64,000 nt of DNA from contig NZ_QFFG01000004.1 of assembly GCF_003129485.1 (NCBI RefSeq), forward strand, positions 1-64,000, in the 5' to 3' direction. This stretch comes from Polaribacter aquimarinus. Lineage in GTDB: Bacteria > Bacteroidota > Bacteroidia > Flavobacteriales > Flavobacteriaceae. The notes beneath the pieces were generated by a model that was given only the letters and a program-made list of their open reading frames with translations, searched no databases and had not been told where the DNA came from. A program made the translations under genes and the position numbers. Of the stretch, positions 26,496 to 35,398 are shown in pieces (the first letter of the stretch is position 1; each line of letters begins with the position of its first letter).

Positions 26496-27803
26496 TTAGT
26501 GTACATGTTTTGTTTTCTTTATTTGACTAATAGTTACAAAAGCAGCTAAAAAGAATATTGCCAATGCCAAAACACTTGACTGTATAGAAATAATAGAATT
26601 TAAAAATCCGAAAGTAACCATACCAACTACTAAAGCTATTTTTTCTGTAACATCAAAGAAGCTAAAATAAGAAGCGGTATCCTCTGTTTTTGGTAGTAAT
26701 TTAGAATAAGTAGATCTTGCTAAAGATTGAATTGCTCCCATAACCAAACCAATTAATCCTCCTAATGTATAGAAGTACATTTCTATATTTGGAGTATCTT
26801 TTGTCAAGTTAAAACCAATAAAACAAACCAATCCCCAAATTACTATTGTTATTTTAAGTGTTTTAATATTACCAATTTTATTTGATAATCTAGAAAATAA
26901 AAATGCTCCTAAAATCCCAACAAATTGAACTAATAATATTGTAGCAATTAAGTTTAAGGTTTCTAATCCTAAAATAGTTCCAAATATACCTGCCATTAAA
27001 ATTATAGTTTGAACACCAATACTTAATAAGAAAAATGAGATTAAAAAAATCTTTAATTCTCTATATGCAAACAACTCTTTGGCTACTTTTTGTATTTCTT
27101 TTAATCCCTTTTTAAAATAATTATCTTTAGGTAATATTGTTTTTTCTTCATTTGGTAATTTAGCATAAGTTATCTGCGCAAAACCAAGCCACCATAAGCC
27201 TACTAAAACAAATGATAACTGAGAACCAAATTGTTTATCATAAAAGCCAAACACTTTAGTTTCTATTAAAATTAAACAGATTAATAAAAGTAAAATAGAA
27301 CCTAGATATCCTAACATAAAACCTTTTGCACTCACATTATCTTGTTGTTCTGGATGTGCAACTTCAGGTAAGTATGCATTATAAAAAACAATACTTCCCC
27401 AAAAACCTATACTAGCTAATATGGTAAAAATAATTCCAACCCAAAGTGTTTCTTTGCCTGTAAAAAAGAATAAACTCATTACAGAAACTGAACCTAACAA
27501 ACAAAAACCTTTTAAAAATTTCTTTTTATTTCCTGCATAATCTGCTATACCAGATAACATAGGAGATATAAAAGCAACTACTAAAAAAGAGAATGCTAAA
27601 GCATAGTTATATAAGGTAGTAGGTGTCCATAAAGTTCCTAAAAATTCAATTTTCCCATCAGCGTTTGCAAAGCCTTCTGATGCCGTTAATCCTGCATAAT
27701 ATATAGGAAAAACAGCAGTACTAATCACTAATGAATACACTGAATTTGCCCAGTCATAAAAGGCCCAAGCATTGATTAATTTTTTATCACCAATTTTTAA
27801 CAT
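26496..27803 (-). CDS. MFS transporter, UMF1 type
   Basis: This 435-residue protein has about 12 transmembrane helices. The N-terminal INAWAFYDWANSVYSLVISTAVFPIYY is the hallmark of the UMF1 (Atg22-like) branch of the major facilitator superfamily. A charged cytoplasmic loop (about residues 215-245) separates two six-helix halves. Related proteins in fungi export amino acids from vacuoles; the bacterial substrate is unknown. It is bounded by terminators on both sides, so it is probably monocistronic. Confidence 0.88.
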   Translation of the reverse strand: MLKIGDKKLINAWAFYDWANSVYSLVISTAVFPIYYAGLTASEGFANADGKIEFLGTLWTPTTLYNYALAFSFLVVAFISPMLSGIADYAGNKKKFLKGFCLLGSVSVMSLFFFTGKETLWVGIIFTILASIGFWGSIVFYNAYLPEVAHPEQQDNVSAKGFMLGYLGSILLLLICLILIETKVFGFYDKQFGSQLSFVLVGLWWLGFAQITYAKLPNEEKTILPKDNYFKKGLKEIQKVAKELFAYRELKIFLISFFLLSIGVQTIILMAGIFGTILGLETLNLIATILLVQFVGILGAFLFSRLSNKIGNIKTLKITIVIWGLVCFIGFNLTKDTPNIEMYFYTLGGLIGLVMGAIQSLARSTYSKLLPKTEDTASYFSFFDVTEKIALVVGMVTFGFLNSIISIQSSVLALAIFFLAAFVTISQIKKTKHVH

Positions 27804-27816
27804 AATCTTATTCTAT

Positions 27817-27849
27817 AAAAAAACCGTTCAAAATTTCTTTTGAACGGTT
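27817..27849 (-). terminator. Terminator of the M48 protease gene
   Basis: Arms AACCGTTCAAAA (27822-27833) and TTTTGAACGGTT (27838-27849) are perfect. On the minus strand the stem is followed by TTTTTTAT. Confidence 0.85.
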
Positions 27850-27875
27850 ACAATATAATGAAAGTATTTTGTTTA

Positions 27876-28700
27876 CTATTTCTTTATTTCATTATTTGCT
27901 TGTGCATTAAATTGTGCAGCATATTTTCTAGCAGTTGGCAAATAATTTCTTAAATCTTGAATTCTTGATTCATTTGATGGGTGTGTGCTTAAAATCACTG
28001 GTGGCTTTTTCCCTCCTGCTTTTTCACTCATTCTTACCCAAACTTCAGCAGCCTCTCTTCCATCATAACCAGCCATAATCATAAAAACTAAACCTAATCT
28101 ATCTGCCTCTTGTTCATGAGTTCTGCTAAACTTAAGCATTCCTAATTGAGAACCAATACCAAATGCCATGTTCCATATTTGTTGGGTTTCTTGACTTTTA
28201 CCTGAAGTACCTAAAGCTACTGCTATACCTCCTATTTGCTGTAATTGTCCTTGAGACATTCGCTCTTGTCCATGTTTAGCAAAAGCATGAGCTACCTCAT
28301 GTCCCATAACAGCTGCGACTCCATTTTCATTAGCGCAAATTGGCATAATACCGGTATAAAAAACAACTTTTCCACCTGGCATACACCAAGCATTAACCGT
28401 TTTATCTTCAATTAAATTAAATTCCCATTTGTAAGAATTAGCTTCAGCAACCATATTATTAGCTCTCATAAAACGATCTACAGCTGCAGAAATATTTTTA
28501 CCAACTTCTTTTATTTGATTGGACATTTTTCTATTGGTAGATACTTTATTTTCTTTCAAAAAATTACTGTATTGAGCAAAACTTGCTGGTAAAACCTGAG
28601 CATCACTTACAAAATTAACTCGTTTTCTACCAGTAATAGGAACAGTACTACATTCTACAAAAAGAAAAACGGTAACTACTAAAACAACTATTTTTTTCAT
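27876..28700 (-). CDS. M48 family metallopeptidase, lipoprotein (BepA/LoiP-like)
   Basis: The N-terminal signal ends in FLFVECS (lipobox-like Cys17). The zinc site is HEVAHAFAKH (HExxH) with the third ligand Glu in THEQEADRLG. The length of 274 matches single-domain M48 proteases of the envelope, which help quality control of outer-membrane proteins. No TPR domain is attached. It is divergent from msrB across a 183-base AT-rich gap. Confidence 0.9.
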   Translation of the reverse strand: MKKIVVLVVTVFLFVECSTVPITGRKRVNFVSDAQVLPASFAQYSNFLKENKVSTNRKMSNQIKEVGKNISAAVDRFMRANNMVAEANSYKWEFNLIEDKTVNAWCMPGGKVVFYTGIMPICANENGVAAVMGHEVAHAFAKHGQERMSQGQLQQIGGIAVALGTSGKSQETQQIWNMAFGIGSQLGMLKFSRTHEQEADRLGLVFMIMAGYDGREAAEVWVRMSEKAGGKKPPVILSTHPSNESRIQDLRNYLPTARKYAAQFNAQANNEIKK

Positions 28701-28883
28701 TTAATTCTATTTTTTATGTCAACTAAAATTAAGACACAATTAAGATATAATTGTCACTATCTTAATTATTTTTAAGATTTTTTAAAATTACGTATTCTAT
28801 CTTTACAATAAAAAAGTAAATTTAATTAGTTTTTTGTAATTATTTCATCCTAAAAACGTCAAAATCAATATAATTCCATACAA

Positions 28884-29363
28884 ATGAAACACCTTTTCTC
28901 ATTATTAACTATACTATTTTTACTCAGTTGTGCTTCAAAAGCTCAAAACTCATCTAAAGAAAAAAAAACATATAAAGTTGAAAAAACGAATGCAGAATGG
29001 AAAGAATTACTTTCTCCAATGGCATATTATGTTTTAAGAGAAGCTGGCACAGAAAGGCCTTTTACAAGTGATTTAAATAAAAACTACAAGAAAGGAATTT
29101 ATGTATGTGCTGCTTGTAAAACTCCATTATATAAATCTGAACATAAATATGATTCTGGTTCTGGTTGGCCATCATTTGATAGAGCTGTTAAAGGAAATGT
29201 AGAACTAGATGTAGATTATAAAATTGGTTATGCAAGAACCGAATTAAAATGTAATACTTGCGGAGGTCATTTAGGACATTCTTTTGATGATGGACCCAAA
29301 ACTACAGGGAAACGGCACTGTATTAATGGTGTTGCTTTAGAGTTTATTCCAAAAGAAAAATAA
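28884..29363 (+). CDS. msrB: Peptide-methionine (R)-S-oxide reductase MsrB, lipoprotein form
   Basis: MsrB reduces the R-epimer of methionine sulfoxide in oxidised proteins. After a lipoprotein signal (LLSC, Cys16) comes a full MsrB domain. It has two zinc-binding CxxC pairs (CAACKTPLY and CNTCGGHLGH), the YDSGSGWPSF substrate loop and the catalytic Cys in KRHCINGVAL. The lipoprotein start places it in the periplasm, suited to repairing envelope proteins. A clear terminator follows. Confidence 0.95.
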   Translation: MKHLFSLLTILFLLSCASKAQNSSKEKKTYKVEKTNAEWKELLSPMAYYVLREAGTERPFTSDLNKNYKKGIYVCAACKTPLYKSEHKYDSGSGWPSFDRAVKGNVELDVDYKIGYARTELKCNTCGGHLGHSFDDGPKTTGKRHCINGVALEFIPKEK

Positions 29364-29375
29364 TTTGATACAAAT

Positions 29376-29404
29376 AAGAGTTGATATTTTCAGCTCTTTT
29401 TTTT
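29376..29404 (+). terminator. Terminator of msrB
   Basis: AAGAGTTGA pairs with TCAGCTCTT (one G-T pair) around a 5-base loop, followed by a T run. Confidence 0.75.
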
Positions 29405-29429
29405 GTACCTTACTCTTAAATTATTTATT

Positions 29430-29972
29430 ATGCAGAAAGAAGCAATTGCAGATTTGCTAGAAGAAAAAAATCAAGTTTTGTTTGATTGGTTAAGCAGTCA
29501 ACCTGAAGATAATTGGGAAAAAGGACCTGATAACAAATGGACAGTTGGTCAACAAATTTTACATTTGGTTAGTAGTTTACAACTCTTAAATAATGCATTA
29601 AGCTACCCAAGGTTTTTTCTTAAATACAAATTCGGAACTTGTAATAGAGAATCCAGAGATTATGAAACCGTAACTAAAAAATATCAAGAAAAATTAATTA
29701 TAAATCAAGAAAGAGCAAGAATTTTTAATCAAAAACTAAAGAAACCATCACAAAAAGATAGAGCGCGATTGTTAAATAGATTACAAATTCAAAATAAAAA
29801 ACTACAATACAAACTCCGAAAAATTAGTAATATTAATTTAGATACTTTAGTGATTCCTCACCCATTAATGGGAAAAATGACTATTAGAGAAATTATAATG
29901 TGGACAGCGCATCATACTGAACATCATACCAATATTTTAAAAAAAAACTATGCTGAAGAAAATTATTGCTAG
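29430..29972 (+). CDS. DinB family protein
   Basis: This four-helix DinB/YfiT-like protein has 180 residues from the ATG at 29430 (an upstream TTG is rejected because it lies in the msrB terminator). The pattern KWTVGQQILHLVSSLQLLN, with the later WTAHHTEHHTNIL, supplies the metal-binding His residues of the family. Members include bacillithiol or mycothiol S-transferases and maleylpyruvate isomerases. The substrate is not known. Its end overlaps the next gene by 23 bases. Confidence 0.8.
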   Translation: MQKEAIADLLEEKNQVLFDWLSSQPEDNWEKGPDNKWTVGQQILHLVSSLQLLNNALSYPRFFLKYKFGTCNRESRDYETVTKKYQEKLIINQERARIFNQKLKKPSQKDRARLLNRLQIQNKKLQYKLRKISNINLDTLVIPHPLMGKMTIREIIMWTAHHTEHHTNILKKNYAEENYC

Positions 29973-30381
29973 ACCTCATATTCTTTTTTTTAGCTTCGTC
30001 CCAATATTTATAATTATTGGGTTATTCAAAATGAAGACCTTTTTTAATATCAATGTAGATTATATCTATTTTGATTTAAATGTAAGTTTAGTTTGCAATA
30101 TTACTGCTGTATTCTTTTTATTAATTGGATTTAATTATTATTCTCTTATTTGGGTTCAAAAAACGCCCAAAAAAACACTCACTATTATACATATTGTACT
30201 GCAATTATTAACTCTAATTCCTTTTATTACTTTAGTTTTTTCTATTGATTCTAAAGATAGTAGTTCCCTTCAATTTTTAAATAATAATTTTATCCTGATT
30301 ATTTCTTTCTTAATTTTTATTGTTTCAATTTTTGTTCACTTAATTAACTTTTTTTCAAGTTTATTCTCAAAGTCAGAATAA
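29950..30381 (+). CDS. Predicted four-helix membrane protein
   Basis: This 143-residue hydrophobic protein has four predicted transmembrane helices (about residues 12-28, 45-65, 77-99 and 112-137) joined by short loops. No motif assigns a family with certainty. It overlaps the DinB gene by 23 bases and is presumably co-translated with it. Function unknown. Confidence 0.65.
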   Translation: MLKKIIARPHILFFSFVPIFIIIGLFKMKTFFNINVDYIYFDLNVSLVCNITAVFFLLIGFNYYSLIWVQKTPKKTLTIIHIVLQLLTLIPFITLVFSIDSKDSSSLQFLNNNFILIISFLIFIVSIFVHLINFFSSLFSKSE

Positions 30382-30425
30382 TCAAAAAACTACTTTCATT
30401 ACTTACAAAAACCATCACTAATTCT

Positions 30426-30433
30426 TATATTTG
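30426..30433 (+). promoter_or_regulatory. Candidate -7 promoter box for ffh
   Basis: TATATTTG matches TAnnTTTG and lies 25 bases before the ffh start codon. Confidence 0.5.
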
Positions 30434-30458
30434 TGCTTCCTAAAAAAGAAGACAAATT

Positions 30459-31787
30459 ATGTTTAATAATCTAAGCGATAAATTAGATAAAGCCTTACAC
30501 ACCTTAAAAGGGCACGGAAAAATAACTGAGGTAAATGTAGCAGAAACATTAAAAGAAGTTCGTAGAGCTTTATTAGATGCCGATGTTAACTTTAAAATTG
30601 CCAAAGAATTTACAAAAAAAGTACAGACCAAAGCCTTAGGACAAGATGTATTAACTACATTAAATCCTGGACAGTTAATGGTGAAGTTAGTTAAAGATGA
30701 ACTAACTGAATTAATGGGGGGAGAAACTGTGGGTGTGAATTTAGGAGGATCACCAACTGTGATTTTAATGTCTGGTTTGCAAGGTTCTGGTAAAACTACT
30801 TTTTCTGGAAAATTAGCCAATTATCTAAAAAACAAAAAATCTAAACAAGTTCTTTTAGTAGGTTGTGATGTATACAGGCCTGCTGCCATCAATCAGTTAC
30901 AAGTTGTTGGTGAACAAATTGGAGTTGAAGTTTATGCTGAAGTTGGTAATCAAAATCCGGTTGAAATTTCTCAAAACGCAATTAAACACGCCAAAGCAAA
31001 TGGTAAAAATGTTGTAATTATCGATACGGCAGGACGTTTAGCTGTGGATGAAGAAATGATGGCTGAAATTTCTAATATTCATAAAGCTGTTAATCCTCAA
31101 GAAACATTATTTGTTGTAGATTCTATGACGGGTCAAGATGCAGTAAATACTGCAAAAGCCTTTAATGATATCTTAAATTTTGAAGGAGTTGTTCTTACAA
31201 AATTAGATGGTGATACACGAGGTGGTGCTGCATTATCTATTAAATCTGTAGTTGATAAACCAATTAAATTTATTGGTACTGGAGAAAAAATGGATGCGAT
31301 AGATGTTTTCCATCCAGATCGTATGGCAGATCGTATTCTAGGAATGGGAGATGTAGTTTCTTTAGTAGAAAGAGCACAAGACCAATATGATGAAGAAGAA
31401 GCAAGAAAATTACAGAAAAAGATTGCTAAAAACCAGTTTGGTTTTGATGATTTCTTAAATCAGATTCAGCAAATCAAAAAAATGGGATCCATGAAAGATT
31501 TGGTTGGAATGATTCCTGGTGCAGGAAAAGCAATGAAAGATGTAGATATTGACGATGATGCTTTTAAAGGTATTGAGGCAATTATTCACTCAATGACACC
31601 CTCTGAAAGAAGTATACCATCAAGTATAAATGCAAGCAGAAAAAAAAGAATTGCGAAAGGTTCTGGAACTTCTATTCAAGAAGTAAATCAGTTAATGAAA
31701 CAATTCAACCAAATGAGCAAAATGATGAAGATGATGCAAGGTGGTGGCGGTAGAAAGATGATGCAAATGATGAAAGGAATGAAGTAA
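30459..31787 (+). CDS. ffh: Signal recognition particle protein Ffh
   Basis: Ffh binds 4.5S RNA and signal sequences and delivers ribosomes to FtsY and SecYEG. The N domain (helical, residues 1-90) is followed by the G domain, with P-loop GLQGSGKTT, DTAGR and TKLDGDTRGG, and then the Met-rich M domain ending MMKMMQGGGGRKMMQMMKG. The length of 442 is normal. It is followed directly by a terminator. Confidence 0.97.
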   Translation: MFNNLSDKLDKALHTLKGHGKITEVNVAETLKEVRRALLDADVNFKIAKEFTKKVQTKALGQDVLTTLNPGQLMVKLVKDELTELMGGETVGVNLGGSPTVILMSGLQGSGKTTFSGKLANYLKNKKSKQVLLVGCDVYRPAAINQLQVVGEQIGVEVYAEVGNQNPVEISQNAIKHAKANGKNVVIIDTAGRLAVDEEMMAEISNIHKAVNPQETLFVVDSMTGQDAVNTAKAFNDILNFEGVVLTKLDGDTRGGAALSIKSVVDKPIKFIGTGEKMDAIDVFHPDRMADRILGMGDVVSLVERAQDQYDEEEARKLQKKIAKNQFGFDDFLNQIQQIKKMGSMKDLVGMIPGAGKAMKDVDIDDDAFKGIEAIIHSMTPSERSIPSSINASRKKRIAKGSGTSIQEVNQLMKQFNQMSKMMKMMQGGGGRKMMQMMKGMK

Positions 31788-31794
31788 AATTATG

Positions 31795-31825
31795 AAAGAT
31801 AAACTCTAAGGTTTATCTTTTTTTA
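31795..31825 (+). terminator. Terminator of ffh
   Basis: AAAGATAAAC (31795-31804) pairs perfectly with GTTTATCTTT (31811-31820) around TCTAAG, followed by a T tract. Confidence 0.88.
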
Positions 31826-31853
31826 TACAAAAAACAACACACATAATTATAAA

Positions 31854-32729
31854 ATGATTTTATTAGACGGTAAAAAAACATCGGCAGATATTAAAGAAGA
31901 AATTGCTTTAGAAGTTAGAGATTTAAAAGATTTAGGGAAAAAGACTCCTCATTTAGCTGCTATTATTGTTGGTAATGATGGTGCAAGTATTACTTATGTA
32001 AATGCAAAAGTGAAGGCTTGTGAACGTGTTGGTTTTGAATCTACTTTAATTCGATTACCCGAAGAAACAACTGAAGAAGATTTATTAAATGAAATCGCCA
32101 TCTTAAATGTTGATAAAGATATTGACGGGTTTATCGTGCAATTGCCTTTACCAAAACATATTGATGAGCAAAAAATTTTAATGGCTGTTGATCCTGACAA
32201 AGATGTAGACGGATTTCATCCAACAAATGTTGGAAAAATGGCGCTAAACTTACCTACTTTTATCTCTGCAACTCCGTTTGGAATTTTAGAATTATTAGAG
32301 AGATATAATGTAGAAACTTCTGGAAAACACGTTGTTGTTTTAGGTAGAAGTCATATTGTAGGTAGCCCAATGAGTATTTTATTATCTCAAAAAAGAAAAG
32401 TTGGTAATGCAACAGTAACAATGTGCCATAGTAGAACTAAAAACTTAAAAGAAATTACTTTGCAAGCTGATATTATTGTGGCTGCAATTGGAATTCCAGA
32501 GTTTTTAAAAGCTGATATGGTTAAAGATAATGTTACTGTTATTGATGTTGGTATTACACGTTTAGCAGATCCTTCTAAGAAAAACGGATTTAGATTGGTA
32601 GGTGATGTTGCTTTTGATGAAGTTGCCGCAAAATCAGAATTTATTACACCTGTACCAGGAGGTGTTGGTCCAATGACCATTGCAATGCTATTAAAAAACA
32701 CTTTATTAGCTTGCCAAAGAAAAAATTAA
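31854..32729 (+). CDS. folD: Bifunctional methylenetetrahydrofolate dehydrogenase/cyclohydrolase
   Basis: FolD interconverts 5,10-methylene- and 10-formyl-tetrahydrofolate, supplying one-carbon units for purines and formyl-Met. Conserved parts are [16 protein letters not shown] (catalytic Lys and Tyr), [23 protein letters not shown] and [16 protein letters not shown] (NADP site), ending [15 protein letters not shown]. The length is 291. The YitT-family gene starts 4 bases after it. Confidence 0.96.
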   Translation: MILLDGKKTSADIKEEIALEVRDLKDLGKKTPHLAAIIVGNDGASITYVNAKVKACERVGFESTLIRLPEETTEEDLLNEIAILNVDKDIDGFIVQLPLPKHIDEQKILMAVDPDKDVDGFHPTNVGKMALNLPTFISATPFGILELLERYNVETSGKHVVVLGRSHIVGSPMSILLSQKRKVGNATVTMCHSRTKNLKEITLQADIIVAAIGIPEFLKADMVKDNVTVIDVGITRLADPSKKNGFRLVGDVAFDEVAAKSEFITPVPGGVGPMTIAMLLKNTLLACQRKN

Positions 32730-32733
32730 GCTG

Positions 32734-33630
32734 ATGCAAACCCAAAAAACCATTAACTATTTCTATGAATATTTTCAAATATTTATAGGAATAGTATTAA
32801 CCAGTTTGGGTTTAAAAGCCTTTTTATTACCCAATGGTTTTTTAGATGGTGGTGTAACAGGCATTGCTCTTTTAATAAGAACCCAAGTAGACATTAATAT
32901 GTCTTACTTGTTAGTATTCTTTAGTATTCCGTTTTTAGTTTTAGGTTATTTTACAGTTTCAAAACGTATTGTAATTAAGTCTGTCATTAGTATTTTAGGA
33001 TTAGCATTATTTATTCATTTCGAAAATTTTCAAACCATTACTAATGATAAATTATTGATTTCAATTTTTGGTGGATTATTAGTGGGTTCTGGAATTGGAA
33101 TTGCCATTAGAAATGGTTCTGTTTTAGACGGTTCTGAGATTTTAGGAGTATATTTAAATGATAAATTTGGGATTAGCATTGGCAAGATTGTATTAATTTT
33201 TAATATCATTTTATTTGCAATAACTGCTTTTGTTGTTTCTGTAGAAGTTGCCCTCTACTCTATTCTTACGTATATTATTGCTGCAAAAGTTACAGATACT
33301 GTTATAGAAGGTTTTGAAGATTTTATTGGTGTTACTATTGTTTCTAGGAAATATGATCTCATTAAAAAAGCAATTTTAGAAGAATTAGGAGTTGGATTAA
33401 CTGTCTACAAAGGGTCTTCTGGTTATGGCACTAAAGGAATTCAAGAAGATTTTGATATTATACACTCTATTGTTAACAGAATAGATATCAAGAAAATGTA
33501 TAGAATTGTGCAAGAAATAGACCAAGATGCATTTATTGTAGAGTTTGATGTAAACAGTGTTAAAGGTGGTGTTTTAAGACATTACATCAACAAAAAGAAA
33601 AATAAAAAGCTACACAAAACTACCTCTTAA
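32734..33630 (+). CDS. YitT family membrane protein
   Basis: This 298-residue protein has five to six N-terminal transmembrane helices carrying GFLDGGVTGIALLI and the VLDGSEILGVYL repeat typical of YitT. A C-terminal cytoplasmic DUF2179 domain (about residues 215-290; SGYGTKGIQEDFDIIHSIVNR) follows. The transport role is not established. It converges with the next gene. Confidence 0.88.
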   Translation: MQTQKTINYFYEYFQIFIGIVLTSLGLKAFLLPNGFLDGGVTGIALLIRTQVDINMSYLLVFFSIPFLVLGYFTVSKRIVIKSVISILGLALFIHFENFQTITNDKLLISIFGGLLVGSGIGIAIRNGSVLDGSEILGVYLNDKFGISIGKIVLIFNIILFAITAFVVSVEVALYSILTYIIAAKVTDTVIEGFEDFIGVTIVSRKYDLIKKAILEELGVGLTVYKGSSGYGTKGIQEDFDIIHSIVNRIDIKKMYRIVQEIDQDAFIVEFDVNSVKGGVLRHYINKKKNKKLHKTTS

Positions 33631-33637
33631 ATTTCTT

Positions 33638-34216
33638 TTATCTTTTACAAGAAATTTTCCAGGTTGGGTAAACAATTTTTTCAGTTTTATCTGTCCATTC
33701 ACCAATCCATTTATAACCTTTTTCAGAAATATCATAAAAGGTTAATCTAAAAAAACCTTCCGTTCCATTTGGTGCCTTTTGGTTTTTATACAAAACTATA
33801 TTTCCATTTTCTTTTTTATTTCCTGTCCATACAGACAAAGGTTTTGGAGTTGCTGAAGAGGAATAATAATGCACATTCCATTGTAGACTATCTTTGTCAT
33901 ATTGACGAATACTACCTGAATGACGTCCATCTGCTTTTAAGGTTTCATCTTGTACAGCCATTCCATTCATAATGTATTTCCAACGCCAAATCATTTTTAC
34001 AGGTTTTGCCCAAGTACCATCTGGTTTTCTAGATTCTGAAGTACAATTACATTCACCAATTAAATCTTTATAATCTTGTGTTTGTTTTGGAGCTTTGGGG
34101 TTGTATTTTCCGAATGGATTTTCTTTTGAAACTTCATATTTCATCATTTTCTCTTGTGATGAAACAGAAATAACAAATAAGCAAAAAAGAATAGTTAAGT
34201 TTGGTAAAAGCTTCAT
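33638..34216 (-). CDS. Secreted protein of unknown function (DUF1579-like)
   Basis: A signal peptide (residues 1-20, ending ISVSSQ) precedes a beta-rich domain with Trp- and Gly-containing strands (MIWRWKYIMNGMAVQDETLKADGRHSGSIRQYD). It resembles DUF1579-type lipocalin-like proteins. A Cys pair, CNCTSE, lies at about residue 56. No further role can be read from the sequence. It stands alone on the minus strand. Confidence 0.65.
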   Translation of the reverse strand: MKLLPNLTILFCLFVISVSSQEKMMKYEVSKENPFGKYNPKAPKQTQDYKDLIGECNCTSESRKPDGTWAKPVKMIWRWKYIMNGMAVQDETLKADGRHSGSIRQYDKDSLQWNVHYYSSSATPKPLSVWTGNKKENGNIVLYKNQKAPNGTEGFFRLTFYDISEKGYKWIGEWTDKTEKIVYPTWKISCKR

Positions 34217-34301
34217 AATTGGTTGATTTTGATATTACAATGTAAATAAAACCAATAATTGAAACCTAAAATTTAACAAGCTTTAAGAGCAATTTAACAG
34301 C

Positions 34302-34670
34302 TTATCCTTCTTCTCTATTCACCAAATCCATAGAAAAAGCGGGTAAACAAATAGCAATATATTCACATTCTGCATCAAAAGGATTTGAATACTGAACTCT
34401 GGTGTTTTTTTTTATTTTGATAGATTGACCCGCTTCTAAAATTACAGTATCTCCATCTATAATAAATTGCTTTTTCCCTTTGATAATGTAGGTATATTCA
34501 TCAAATTCTGGAGTCTGAAATGGTTCACTCCAACCAGAAGGCGCAATCATATGCGCAATACTAACTTGAGAATTACCATCTGTTGCATTTCCAAAATGTT
34601 CTTCAATAAGTTTTCCATCTGTGGTTGGCACTACAAATGGCGATTTTTGAATGGTGTATTTCTTATCCAT
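34302..34670 (-). CDS. Cupin domain protein
   Basis: This 122-residue single cupin has the motifs PFQTPEFDEYTYIIKGKKQFIIDGDTVIL and GQSIKIKKNTRVQYSNPFD. The usual metal-binding G(X)5HXH(X)3,4E is only partly kept: the His pair is replaced by Pro-Glu-Phe-Asp-Glu, so the metal site may differ. Function unknown. It is followed upstream by a REP-like spacer. Confidence 0.75.
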   Translation of the reverse strand: MDKKYTIQKSPFVVPTTDGKLIEEHFGNATDGNSQVSIAHMIAPSGWSEPFQTPEFDEYTYIIKGKKQFIIDGDTVILEAGQSIKIKKNTRVQYSNPFDAECEYIAICLPAFSMDLVNREEG

Positions 34671-34752
34671 ACTGGGTAACTATTTGGGTAAGCGATTGAG
34701 TGGTCTGTTTGAGCTCTTTTTTGGTGCTGAAAACACTGAAAAAAGTGAGTAA

Positions 34753-34787
34753 CGAAAGCGCGGTTTTGCCTAAAGCAAAATACGCCC
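34753..34787. repeat. REP-like palindromic element (copy B)
   Basis: AAAGCGCG (34755-34762), a small inverted repeat TTTTGC-CTAAA-GCAAAA, and ACGCCC (34782-34787). The same frame AAAGCGCG...ACGCCC flanks a different core at 46032-46057. The element runs into the stop codon of the lipoprotein gene. Confidence 0.45.
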
Positions 34788-35353
34788 TAATGAAACCAAA
34801 CAATAAACGATTTCATTTTAGCCAAATCTGGAATTTGCTCTAAAGTTACTTTTTGAGTACTAAATTCTTTTAACCCTAATTCTTCCTTGTCTATAGCTAT
34901 TGTTGTATTTAAATCGTCTATAAACAAAGTTGCCGAAGAAAAAGTAGACTCTATTCTGTTGATGTTATTGTTAGCGTTAATTTCTGAAAAGCTAGAATTT
35001 AAATTGATGCCAGATTCTGTTTTAAAACGTGGATCGTGAATTTCTATACTTTTAATAGTTGATGTAGAATCTAATTGCTCTTTAGGCATAATGGTTAACA
35101 ATAACTTACCTCCTTTTTCGTACACAAAATATTCATCATCTTCTTGAAAATAATTATCCCCTTGAGCTCCTTCACTTAAATTTTTAACAATAGAGTCGTT
35201 TTTAAAAATTGAGTACAACTCTAACATTTTAGTTTTTGTAGTAATTTTACCTACTTTTCCTTTTTCTATTTTAAACTTATTGCTATTGCTACAACTAAAG
35301 ATAAATAATGAAAATACAATAGCAATGAGTGGTAGGTTGTTCTTTTTAGTCAT
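34787..35353 (-). CDS. Putative lipoprotein of unknown function
   Basis: The signal peptide ends in LFIFSCS (Cys21). The 188-residue mature chain is acidic and Asn/Ser-rich, with a block EIHDPRFKTESGINLNSSFSEI that is probably a compact domain. No known family is recognised. Its 3' end lies in a REP-like element. It is downstream of the HerA-like ATPase gene on the same strand with a 45-base gap. Confidence 0.6.
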   Translation of the reverse strand: MTKKNNLPLIAIVFSLFIFSCSNSNKFKIEKGKVGKITTKTKMLELYSIFKNDSIVKNLSEGAQGDNYFQEDDEYFVYEKGGKLLLTIMPKEQLDSTSTIKSIEIHDPRFKTESGINLNSSFSEINANNNINRIESTFSSATLFIDDLNTTIAIDKEELGLKEFSTQKVTLEQIPDLAKMKSFIVWFH

Positions 35354-35398
35354 TTTGGTTGTTTTGTTCGTTTAATAAACGTTCTTTTTCTGAATTTG

